From the NCBI GenBank assembly GCA_024639965.1, contig JAHEGC010000003.1, positions 19,655 through 58,785 on the forward strand: DNA of 39,131 bases, read 5' to 3'. Origin of the DNA: Micrococcales bacterium. GTDB taxonomy: Bacteria > Actinomycetota > Actinomycetes > Actinomycetales > Microbacteriaceae. Shown here one piece after another: positions 8,224-15,918 of this stretch (the first letter of the stretch is position 1; the number at the start of each line of letters is the position of its first letter). Position numbers and translations under genes: made by a program. The notes beneath the pieces were generated by a model. The model saw nothing but the letters and a program-made list of their open reading frames with translations. It had not been told where the DNA came from and did not search any database.

Positions 8224-8961
8224 ATGCCCGCCGATTCCCCGCTCATCGCGGTCGTCGCCTCGCCGACAATCGACAACGCCTCACCCGAGGTGAACGCAAT
8301 TGTCGCGCGATTCGTCGACACCGCCCTCGAGGCGTTGCGCGACGCGGGGGCGCGGGTTCTCTTGCTCGACCCGAATCTCACCGAACAGCCCGACCCGACG
8401 CTCGCCGACACGGCGGACGGCGTGATGTTTCTCGGCGGGGGTGACGTTGATCCCGCGCTTTACGGCCACTTTGACGCCGTGCCTAATTCGTACGGGGTGA
8501 GTCGACGGGCCGACGAATACTCGATGGGGATCATCCTCTCGACCATCGCGCGCGATGCTCCGCTTCTCTGCATCTGTCGCGGGTCGCAACTCCTCAACGT
8601 CGCACTCGGCGGCGACCTTATCCCCGACATCGAGGACCACACACGTCACCGTGGCGGGCGCGGCGAACCGATGTTCCTCGATGAGCACATCAGGCTCGAA
8701 CCGGGCAGCCGCATTCACGCGATTCACGGTCGCACTGACCTCACGGTGCGTTCGGGCCATCACCAAGCGGTCGGAACGGTCGCCCCGGCGCTCCGCGTCA
8801 CCGCCCGCGCGGATGACGGCATCGTCGAGGGCACGGAACACCTCGATGCGGCATGGGTGGTGGGTGTTCAGTGGCACCCCGACGACAGTGACGGCGATGC
8901 GGACGATCGTCGTGAATTCTTCGAAGGATTCGTCGACGTGGTCCGTCGAGCCCGCAACTAA
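8224..8961 (+). CDS. Class I glutamine amidotransferase-like / gamma-glutamyl-GABA hydrolase (PuuD-like)
   Basis: DGVMFLGGGDVDPALYG, nucleophile elbow LLCICRGSQLLNVALGGDLIPDI, VVGVQWHPDD. Confidence 0.88.
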   Translation: MPADSPLIAVVASPTIDNASPEVNAIVARFVDTALEALRDAGARVLLLDPNLTEQPDPTLADTADGVMFLGGGDVDPALYGHFDAVPNSYGVSRRADEYSMGIILSTIARDAPLLCICRGSQLLNVALGGDLIPDIEDHTRHRGGRGEPMFLDEHIRLEPGSRIHAIHGRTDLTVRSGHHQAVGTVAPALRVTARADDGIVEGTEHLDAAWVVGVQWHPDDSDGDADDRREFFEGFVDVVRRARN

Positions 8962-9680
8962 GAGATGAGTGGTTCGGCCGCCACGAGACTGAGGCCGAGC
9001 GATGTGCCGGGGATGTCGATTCGCAGAGCGCCCTTGGGCAGATCGCCGACACGATTGCCAACGAGATACCGCCCCGAATTCCCGACGATGACGCGATCGC
9101 GCTTCGACACGAGTGCTGCGTCGGCGGGAATGTGACGCAGTATGGGGATCATTGTCGTTTCGAGTGACCGAACCTCAATGTCGCAACCGGCTGTGCCCAC
9201 GGGCTCCCCGTCGAGCGCGAACGGGACCATGAGCGTCAGGATGTATTGGTCCATCCCGGCGTAATCGAGATAGGGGCCGTGGATGGTCGGTTCGCCCGTC
9301 GTGACGACGTCGGTGAACCATTCGAGGGACTGGAAGTCATAGAATCCCGCGGCGCTCGGGGTGAGGTTGAACACGACGCGCTGCGCATCGTTCTCGCCGG
9401 TGCGGCGCCACCACTCCACGGAACCACGTTCAGCATCAACAGTGCCCGTGGGCAGCACGATACCCGCGGCCTCGGGAACGTGGTGGCGGTCGAGGAAGCC
9501 GACGGCAGCGGGCCGAATCGCACGTAAGTCTTTGTCGGTCAAGGCGTCACGGCGGCCCCGATTGTCACGAATCGCCCGATCGCTCGCCTTGGCGAGGGAA
9601 TAGAGGTCGTCATAGACGGCGCTAAACCAATGGCCGATCGCCTCCGCCGCTTCATTCGCGGCTTCCGTGAACGCACTCAT
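8958..9680 (-). CDS. Stand-alone Cache/PDC-like sensory domain protein, no visible TM or signal peptide
   Basis: 240 aa; YDFQSLEWFTDVVTTGEPTIHGPYLDYAGMDQYILTLMVPFALDGEPVGTAGCDIEV is typical dCache_1 core; N-terminus not hydrophobic. Confidence 0.75.
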   Translation of the reverse strand: MSAFTEAANEAAEAIGHWFSAVYDDLYSLAKASDRAIRDNRGRRDALTDKDLRAIRPAAVGFLDRHHVPEAAGIVLPTGTVDAERGSVEWWRRTGENDAQRVVFNLTPSAAGFYDFQSLEWFTDVVTTGEPTIHGPYLDYAGMDQYILTLMVPFALDGEPVGTAGCDIEVRSLETTMIPILRHIPADAALVSKRDRVIVGNSGRYLVGNRVGDLPKGALRIDIPGTSLGLSLVAAEPLIS

Positions 9681-10432
9681 CGATCGACCTCCACCGGGTA
9701 CAACTCGGCAAGACGCCAGGCAATGAGCCGGTACGTGTTACGGGTGACGTGTGTGCGCACGGCGGCGTTCGCCCCATCGACATCGCCCGAGCGGATCGCG
9801 GTGACGATAGCGAGGTGATCGGACATCGCCCACGCCGCGTCCTCGGTGGAATCGAGGATGTTCCATAGCGACTCGATGGTCTCGGTGAGCAGTCTCATCG
9901 TCGTCGCCATGAGGCGCTCGGATTGCGCGAGAACGGCGAGTTCAATGTGGAATCGGCTGTCGGCGCGCACGCGCGCCTCGGGGGAGTTTGCAACGCCAAT
10001 CTGCCGGGCGATGCGCTCAAGCCGATCGATGTCGGCCGGATCTGCACGGTCGATGGCCAGGCGCGTGCACGCCATCCCATTCGATATTTGTTCGTCTTCG
10101 AGGTCGCGAAGCTCCGCCATGGAGAGTGTGAGCACGCGTTGTCGAAGCGAGTCGGGGTCAATGCGCGGAGTGCCGATGATGAACGTTCCACCGCTGCGCC
10201 CACGGCGAGTTTCAATGATGCCCTGGTCGCGTAGGGACTGGAGCGCGTCGCGCACGGTCGCGGTCGCCACGCCGAACATCGCGGTGAGTTGGTTCTCCAC
10301 GGGAAGTTGTTCTCCCTGACGAAGAAGGCCGAGGGAAATCGCGGTGCGGAGGCGATCGACTATCGCGTCGGCGCGAAGAACATCGGGGAGCGGGCGGAAC
10401 ACCTGCGATTGCACTCCACTGAGTTCGGCCAC
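9677..10432 (-). CDS. GntR-family (FadR/FCD subfamily) transcriptional regulator
   Basis: DAIVDRLRTAISLGLLRQGEQLPVENQLTAMFGVATATVRDALQSLRDQGIIETRRGRSGGTFI winged HTH; C-terminal FCD-like helical domain; ATGA overlap with the Cache gene. Confidence 0.92.
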   Translation of the reverse strand: MAELSGVQSQVFRPLPDVLRADAIVDRLRTAISLGLLRQGEQLPVENQLTAMFGVATATVRDALQSLRDQGIIETRRGRSGGTFIIGTPRIDPDSLRQRVLTLSMAELRDLEDEQISNGMACTRLAIDRADPADIDRLERIARQIGVANSPEARVRADSRFHIELAVLAQSERLMATTMRLLTETIESLWNILDSTEDAAWAMSDHLAIVTAIRSGDVDGANAAVRTHVTRNTYRLIAWRLAELYPVEVDR

Positions 10433-10474
10433 GTCGCCGACCTCCCTTCCGAACCTCGTGCCCCTAACCTATCG

Positions 10475-10498
10475 AAATCCTTCAAATTCCAATGTTTT
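10475..10498 (-). promoter_or_regulatory. Candidate operator upstream of the GntR gene
   Basis: Reverse strand reads AAAACATTggaatTTGAAGgaTTT, equivalent to 4563-4586. Confidence 0.45.
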
Positions 10499-10559
10499 TT
10501 CGAATTGTGACGTGGGGAGAAAATGGGCAGGCGCAGCGCGAATTCGACACGCTTAACAA

Positions 10560-10991
10560 ATGGAGAATTCCGAACGCGGGAGCGCGACCATCGAGTTTCT
10601 CGTTGTCACCATCGGCTTCCTCGTGCCCCTCGTCGCGCTCGCGGTGACGGTCAGCGACGTGTCTAGTGCAACACTCGCCTCGACAACCGCAGCGCGACAA
10701 GCGGTGAGAGCCTTTACGCGAGCCGAGACGACCGCCGCAGGACTTCGGAGTGTGGCCGCCACCACTGAACTCGTCCTCAACGACCACGGGCTTGCGGCCA
10801 ACGAATGGTCGTTCGACGTTGACTGTTCAGCGACAACGTGTCTTCGCCGAGGCTCGATCGACACTGTCACCGTGCGCGTCATCGTGCCGCTTCGGTTCGT
10901 GCCGCAGTTGCCCGGGCTCGTCCTCCCTGCGAGTGTCACCGTCGAACGGGCAGCGAACGCCCGAGTCTCGATCGACGCGGTGAACCGATGA
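10560..10991 (+). CDS. TadE-like pseudopilin (second copy)
   Basis: MENSERGSATIEFLVVTIGFLVPLVALAVTVSDV: RG/SATIE prepilin-like motif. Confidence 0.75.
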   Translation: MENSERGSATIEFLVVTIGFLVPLVALAVTVSDVSSATLASTTAARQAVRAFTRAETTAAGLRSVAATTELVLNDHGLAANEWSFDVDCSATTCLRRGSIDTVTVRVIVPLRFVPQLPGLVLPASVTVERAANARVSIDAVNR

Positions 10992-11440
10992 GGGGGAGAT
11001 CCGGAAACCTCCCCTGTCACAATTCTGAACGCGGGTCCATGTTGCCCCTGGTCGCGGGGCTGGTCGCGCTCTGTGGAGTTGTCATCGTCGGCGTGATCGA
11101 CGCGACGGATCTCGCGATCGCGCGCACCTCATTGCAGTCGACCGCCGACGCTGCCGCGCTCGTGGGTGCTGAATCGTTCGACCCGGCACGGGCGGTGTTT
11201 ACCGGCGATGCACTCGAGATTCAACTGACGAATCGCGGAGTACGACGGGCGGTTCGCGGCTACCTTCGTGACGTGCGCGCCGGCGTGCGACTCGACGCGG
11301 CGACCTCGAGTGATGGGCGCACCGCCGAGGTGACGGTGCGCACGGCGTGGCGGCCACCGATTCTCAGCGAGTTCCTTCCGCTCCGCATCGCCGTGACCGC
11401 GACCGCTCGGGCAAGGAGCGTGTTCGGAGTTCCCGACTAA
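10988..11440 (+). CDS. TadG-like / Rv3654c-type Tad-locus protein
   Basis: NSERGSMLPLVAGLVALCGVVIVGVIDATDLAIARTSLQSTADAAALVGAESF; ATG overlaps upstream TGA. Confidence 0.75.
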   Translation: MRGRSGNLPCHNSERGSMLPLVAGLVALCGVVIVGVIDATDLAIARTSLQSTADAAALVGAESFDPARAVFTGDALEIQLTNRGVRRAVRGYLRDVRAGVRLDAATSSDGRTAEVTVRTAWRPPILSEFLPLRIAVTATARARSVFGVPD

Positions 11441-11446
11441 GTAGTC

Positions 11447-12562
11447 TTGAACCAAATGATTTCCCTCGACGTCTCCGACCGCATCGCGGCGCTGCGCTCA
11501 TCGCTCGCCGACATCGTCGCCGTCGTCGACCTCCCCGCTCTCGCCGTGCGCATCGCGGACCTGAGTGAGCAAGCGGGGGCGTCGGATCTTTGGGATGACA
11601 CCGCGAACGCCCAAAAGGTCACGAGTGCGTTGTCGCACGCCCAGTCGCAACGGGATCGCGTTGAAGGTGTCCAACGTCGACTGGACGATCTCGACGTGCT
11701 CATCGACATGGCGAAAGAGGCGGGTGACGACGATTCGGCCCGCGAGGTCCTCGTCGAACTCGACGAACTCGAGTCGCTCATTGGTGACATGGAGGTTCAA
11801 ACGCTTCTCGACGGTGAGTACGACGCACTCCCCGCCATCGTCACGATTCGCGCCGGAGCTGGTGGGGTCGACGCCGCCGACTTCGCCGAAATGCTCCTGC
11901 GCATGTATCTGCGCTGGGCTGAACAGCACAAATACCCCGTCCAGGTTCTCGACACGTCGTACGCCGAAGAGGCGGGAATTAAGAGCGCGACGTTTGAGGT
12001 CGACTCGCCCTTTGCCTTCGGAACGCTGTCCGTTGAGGCGGGCACACACCGGCTCGTTCGTATGAGCCCGTTCAACTCCGCGGGCAAACGACAGACCTCG
12101 TTCGCCGCAGTCGAGGTGGTCCCGTTGCTCGCTCAAACTCTAGAGATCGAGATCCCCGAATCCGACATTCGGGTCGACGTATTCCGCTCGAGCGGTCCCG
12201 GCGGGCAGTCGGTCAACACGACCGACTCGGCGGTGCGCATCACCCACATCCCGACCGGACTCGTCGTTTCCTGCCAAAACGAGAAGAGCCAGATCCAGAA
12301 CCGTGCGGCCGCACTGCGCGTTCTTCAGAGCCGACTCCTCCTGCTGCAGCGTGAAGAGGAGGCGAAGAAAAAGAAGGAACTCGCCGGAGTCATCACCGCG
12401 TCGTGGGGCGACCAAATGCGCTCGTACGTGCTTGCGCCCTACCAAATGGTCAAAGACCTTCGCACAAACCACGAGGTGAACTCACCCCAGGCGGTGTTCG
12501 ACGGCGACCTGGATGGGTTCATCGCGGCGGGAATTCGCCACCGCAAGCAGAAGCCCGAGTAA
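11447..12562 (+). CDS. prfB: Peptide chain release factor 2
   Basis: [24 protein letters not shown] (GGQ) and SPF anticodon-like tripeptide in [13 protein letters not shown]. Confidence 0.97.
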   Translation: MNQMISLDVSDRIAALRSSLADIVAVVDLPALAVRIADLSEQAGASDLWDDTANAQKVTSALSHAQSQRDRVEGVQRRLDDLDVLIDMAKEAGDDDSAREVLVELDELESLIGDMEVQTLLDGEYDALPAIVTIRAGAGGVDAADFAEMLLRMYLRWAEQHKYPVQVLDTSYAEEAGIKSATFEVDSPFAFGTLSVEAGTHRLVRMSPFNSAGKRQTSFAAVEVVPLLAQTLEIEIPESDIRVDVFRSSGPGGQSVNTTDSAVRITHIPTGLVVSCQNEKSQIQNRAAALRVLQSRLLLLQREEEAKKKKELAGVITASWGDQMRSYVLAPYQMVKDLRTNHEVNSPQAVFDGDLDGFIAAGIRHRKQKPE

Positions 12563-12616
12563 TCGGGCGAGTGTCGTTCCGCAAGGCACTCGCGGCCCGC
12601 GCTTAGGCTGGCGGTA

Positions 12617-13471
12617 ATGATCCGATTTGACGGCGTCTCCAAGGTGTATCGCTCGGGAAACCGACCTGCGCTTCACGACGCGACCCTCGAGATCAAGCCG
12701 GGCGAGTTCGTGTTCCTCGTCGGTGCGTCCGGTTCGGGCAAGTCCTCGTTCCTCCGGCTCATCCTTCGCGAGGAGCGCGCCTCCGCGGGCCAGATTCACG
12801 TTCTCGGCCAGGAACTCGGCCGTCTCTCCAACCGCAAGGTTCCGTTCTACCGCCGCAATCTCGGCGTGGTTTTCCAGGACTTCCGCCTGTTGCCGACCAA
12901 AACGGTGTTCGACAACGTGGCGTTCGCTCTTCGTGTTCTCGGCAAGAGCGAAGCCTTCATTCACGACGCGGTTCCCGAGGTTCTCGGCCTGGTGGGCCTG
13001 GGCAACAAGGAGAACCGCTTGCCCCACGAACTCTCGGGTGGCGAACAACAGCGCGTTGCGATCGCCCGAGCCGTTGTCAACAAGCCCGCAATTCTCCTAG
13101 CGGACGAGCCGACGGGAAACCTCGACCCGACAACCTCCGCCGGAATCATGGACGTGTTACGCAACATCAACACGGCGGGAACGACGGTTCTCATGGCGAC
13201 CCACGACACCGCGATCGTCAACGACATGAAGCGCCGCGTGGTCGAACTGCGCGAGGGCCGCATCATCCGTGACGAGGCGGGCGGAACCTACGAGACGCGC
13301 GCGAACCCCGTCGTGTCGTTCACCGACGCGCAACCGCTTCGCGCCGATTCCCAGCCAATCGTCGTCGAGCCACTCGACTTTGACCCGATTCCCGCGTTCG
13401 ACCCGATGTCGCCGACGAGCGAGGCGCTCGACCTTTCCTACCTCGATCGCATCGAGGAGGACGACAAGTGA
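12617..13471 (+). CDS. ftsE: Cell division ATP-binding protein FtsE
   Basis: Walker [37 protein letters not shown]; followed by FtsX. Confidence 0.95.
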   Translation: MIRFDGVSKVYRSGNRPALHDATLEIKPGEFVFLVGASGSGKSSFLRLILREERASAGQIHVLGQELGRLSNRKVPFYRRNLGVVFQDFRLLPTKTVFDNVAFALRVLGKSEAFIHDAVPEVLGLVGLGNKENRLPHELSGGEQQRVAIARAVVNKPAILLADEPTGNLDPTTSAGIMDVLRNINTAGTTVLMATHDTAIVNDMKRRVVELREGRIIRDEAGGTYETRANPVVSFTDAQPLRADSQPIVVEPLDFDPIPAFDPMSPTSEALDLSYLDRIEEDDK

Positions 13472-14382
13472 AACTGAGCTTCGTGCTTCTCGAGGCGTGG
13501 AACGGCGTTCGCCGCAACGTCTCCATGGTGGTGTCGGTCATTCTCGTGACCCTCGTCTCCCTCACTTTTGTGGGTTCGGCCGCGCTTCTGCAGTTGCAGA
13601 TCGGCAACATGAAGTCCTACTGGTACGACAAGGCCCAGGTCGCGGTCTATCTCTGTACGCAGTATTCGACCCTCGGTTCGTGCGACCAGCAGGAGGCGGG
13701 TGACGACCAGATCGCGGCCGTTCAAGCCCAGCTCGAATCCGACACGCTCGCGCCGTACATCGACAAGTGGTACTTCGAGAACCACGACCAAGCGTTCGAG
13801 AACTTCACCTCGCAGTTCAAGGGCAGCCCGGTAGTCGACCTCGTCACCCCCGACCTGCTCCCACAGACGTTCTGGGTGAACCTCAAAGATCCGACCCAGT
13901 CGGCGATCGTTTTCGAGGCGGTCGGTGGAATGTCCGGCGTCGAATCCGTGGTCGACCAACGCTCCTACCTCGACGGCATTTTCTCGATGCTCAACGCCGC
14001 GAGCCTCACCGCCGTCGGCGTCGCCATCCTCATGCTCGTGGCGGCAGCACTGCTCATCGCCACCACCATTCGCCTCTCGGCGTTCTCGAGGCGACGCGAA
14101 CTCGCCATCATGCGACTCGTGGGTGCGTCGAACTGGTACATCCAAACACCGTTCATTCTCGAGGGCGTCGTCGCCGCGACGATTGGTTCGTTGCTCGCCT
14201 GTGGTGCGATCGCCGTGATTGTCATCTTCTTCGTCGACGGCTATCTCGCCAACGCACTCCCGACGACATCCTTCGTTCAACTCGCCGACGCGTGGTTCGT
14301 GTTCCCCGGGTTGCTTGTGGCTGGCGCCGTGCTCGCCGCGTCGAGCGCGTACGTCGCCATTTCGCGTTATCTCCGCGTCTAA
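13468..14382 (+). CDS. ftsX: Cell division permease-like protein FtsX
   Basis: Overlaps ftsE; TM segment, extracellular domain, then three TM segments; [26 protein letters not shown]. Confidence 0.95.
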   Translation: MKLSFVLLEAWNGVRRNVSMVVSVILVTLVSLTFVGSAALLQLQIGNMKSYWYDKAQVAVYLCTQYSTLGSCDQQEAGDDQIAAVQAQLESDTLAPYIDKWYFENHDQAFENFTSQFKGSPVVDLVTPDLLPQTFWVNLKDPTQSAIVFEAVGGMSGVESVVDQRSYLDGIFSMLNAASLTAVGVAILMLVAAALLIATTIRLSAFSRRRELAIMRLVGASNWYIQTPFILEGVVAATIGSLLACGAIAVIVIFFVDGYLANALPTTSFVQLADAWFVFPGLLVAGAVLAASSAYVAISRYLRV

Positions 14383-14439
14383 CCCCTGATGTAAACTGGA
14401 GGGCTTGGGCTCACCGGGAGAAGCGAAAGGGGGTGCGCC

Positions 14440-14916
14440 ATGCCACGGGAACAGGGCGAAAAAATCGTTGCGACCAATCGCAAGGCGCGCCACGATTACC
14501 ACATCGAGGACACCTTCGAATGTGGACTCGCGTTGATGGGCACCGAGGTGAAGGCTCTCCGACTCGGAAAGGCATCACTCACGGACGGCTGGGCGCAGAT
14601 TGTCGACGGCGAGATGTGGATGGAATCCGTGCACATCCCCGAGTATCTGCAGGGCGCGTGGACGAATCACGCCACACGGCGCAAGCGCAAGCTGCTCTTG
14701 CACAAGGAGGAGATCATCAAGATCTCCCACCGAATTCGCGACGGCGGCTACACACTCATCCCGCTTCAGATTTATTTCAAGGACGGTCGCGCGAAAGTCG
14801 AACTCGCCATCGCCAAGGGCAAGAAGGATTATGACAAGCGCCAGACCCTTCGTGAGAAAGAGGACAAGCGCGAGGCGGATCGCGCGATGAAGTCGAAGCG
14901 AATGCGCGGGGAATAA
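14440..14916 (+). CDS. smpB: SsrA-binding protein SmpB
   Basis: [42 protein letters not shown]...[20 protein letters not shown]. Confidence 0.97.
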   Translation: MPREQGEKIVATNRKARHDYHIEDTFECGLALMGTEVKALRLGKASLTDGWAQIVDGEMWMESVHIPEYLQGAWTNHATRRKRKLLLHKEEIIKISHRIRDGGYTLIPLQIYFKDGRAKVELAIAKGKKDYDKRQTLREKEDKREADRAMKSKRMRGE

Positions 14917-14949
14917 CCTCGTCACCCCTCGGGTTTATACTCGTGAAGC

Positions 14950-14963
14950 ACCCCGCAAGGGGT
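14950..14963 (+). terminator. Short hairpin after smpB, possible terminator
   Basis: ACCCC-gcaa-GGGGT followed by TTTG. Confidence 0.35.
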
Positions 14964-15004
14964 TTTGACAACTCAACAGTGTGGAATGTGGCCCGCCCCC
15001 TCAT

Positions 15005-15379
15005 GGGGATGATCGGTTTCGACAGTGCGTCTGAGCCGGAGAGAAGCGGGTCGAGGATGCAGGGTTATCTCGTAAACGCCCCTTGCAAACCAATAGGTGC
15101 CAACGCTAAGCGCACCGACTTCGCTCTCGCTGCCTAATAAGCCGCCATCGAAGTCCGTCAGACCGAGTTCCGCCTTCGGCCCGGATCCTGGCGTCATTTA
15201 GAAGGCTTGCCGTGAATCTGTGTGTCAGGGGTTCTCGGGACATCAACTGATACTGGGCTCGTCGACTTAGGTGTTAGTGACAAAGGTCGGGGCCGAGTAG
15301 AACGCTTTCACTGACTACACCCGTAGAAGACTTCGACTGTTCGTATTGGACGGGGGTTCAATTCCCCCCATCTCCACCA
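15005..15379 (+). ncRNA. ssrA: Transfer-messenger RNA (tmRNA)
   Basis: 5' GGGGATGATCGGTTTCGACA, 3' GACGGGGGTTCAATTCCCCCCATCTCCACCA; tag ANAKRTDFALAA at 15099-15134 followed by TAATAA. Confidence 0.97.
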
Positions 15380-15406
15380 CTTGGGTCGGTCACATTCCAC
15401 ACGCGA

Positions 15407-15432
15407 AACGCCCTCGATCCGTCGGGGGCGTT
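15407..15432. terminator. Hairpin terminator after ssrA
   Basis: AACGCCCTCGA-tccg-TCGGGGGCGTT, 11-bp stem with one G.U pair, followed by TTCTTC. Confidence 0.75.
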
Positions 15433-15439
15433 TTCTTCG

Positions 15440-15880
15440 TTACAGGGTCGCGGCGAACTTGTTCAACGCTGACGTGAACGCGATTTTTCCGATGGCGAGA
15501 ACGAACGGTGCGGTCCACCAGAACACGACGGCCGGCTTGAGGTGGACATCTTCGATCCATTCCAGATGAGTCGCTTTCGCTCCCGATGACGTCAGGGTGA
15601 AGCCAGCGGTGCCGCCGAGCACCACCCCCGTCTTGAGCACGGTGCACGTCGCCCGACCGTCGCGCGGTGCCGTAAATTCCGTCACCCTCATTGGGTCGTC
15701 GAGGAAAATGGGGCCGAGCCGCGTGACACCGATGAATTCGGTGCCGATTCCGCTCGTGCGTTTTGTGATGGACACGCGAGTGCCGGGAATCCACTCGGAG
15801 TGCGCTTCCCAGTCCGTCAATCGATCCCATACGTGCTCGATGTCGTGGGGGAGGTCGAGTTGAACGGTGATTCGGGTCAT
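15440..15880 (-). CDS. SRPBCC (START/polyketide cyclase-like) family protein
   Basis: ITVQLDLPHDIEHVWDRLTDWEAHSEWIPGTRVSI typical SRPBCC start. Confidence 0.8.
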   Translation of the reverse strand: MTRITVQLDLPHDIEHVWDRLTDWEAHSEWIPGTRVSITKRTSGIGTEFIGVTRLGPIFLDDPMRVTEFTAPRDGRATCTVLKTGVVLGGTAGFTLTSSGAKATHLEWIEDVHLKPAVVFWWTAPFVLAIGKIAFTSALNKFAATL

Positions 15881-15918
15881 AATCCCTTCACCCTACGCCT
15901 CGCTGTTAGCCTCGACGA

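Noticed and set aside
2943-10560. Integrase, transposase, tRNA attachment site or flanking direct repeats bounding the P450 cassette
   Set aside because: None seen by eye; the insertion idea rests only on gene order.
11447-12562. Possible programmed +1 frameshift in prfB
   Set aside because: The RF2 frame is continuous from start to stop with no internal UGA; no frameshift is needed.
12554-12569. GCCCGA-gtaa-TCGGGC hairpin at the prfB stop
   Set aside because: Only 6 bp, no T-tract, and ftsE follows closely; not called a terminator.
14965-14993. TTGACA as a strong ssrA promoter -35
   Set aside because: The -10 at normal spacing (GTGGCC region) is poor; not supported enough to list.
14943-15137. 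64-aa ORF ending ANAKRTDFALAA
   Set aside because: It is the tmRNA tag reading frame extended upstream by chance; the locus is ssrA, not a protein gene.
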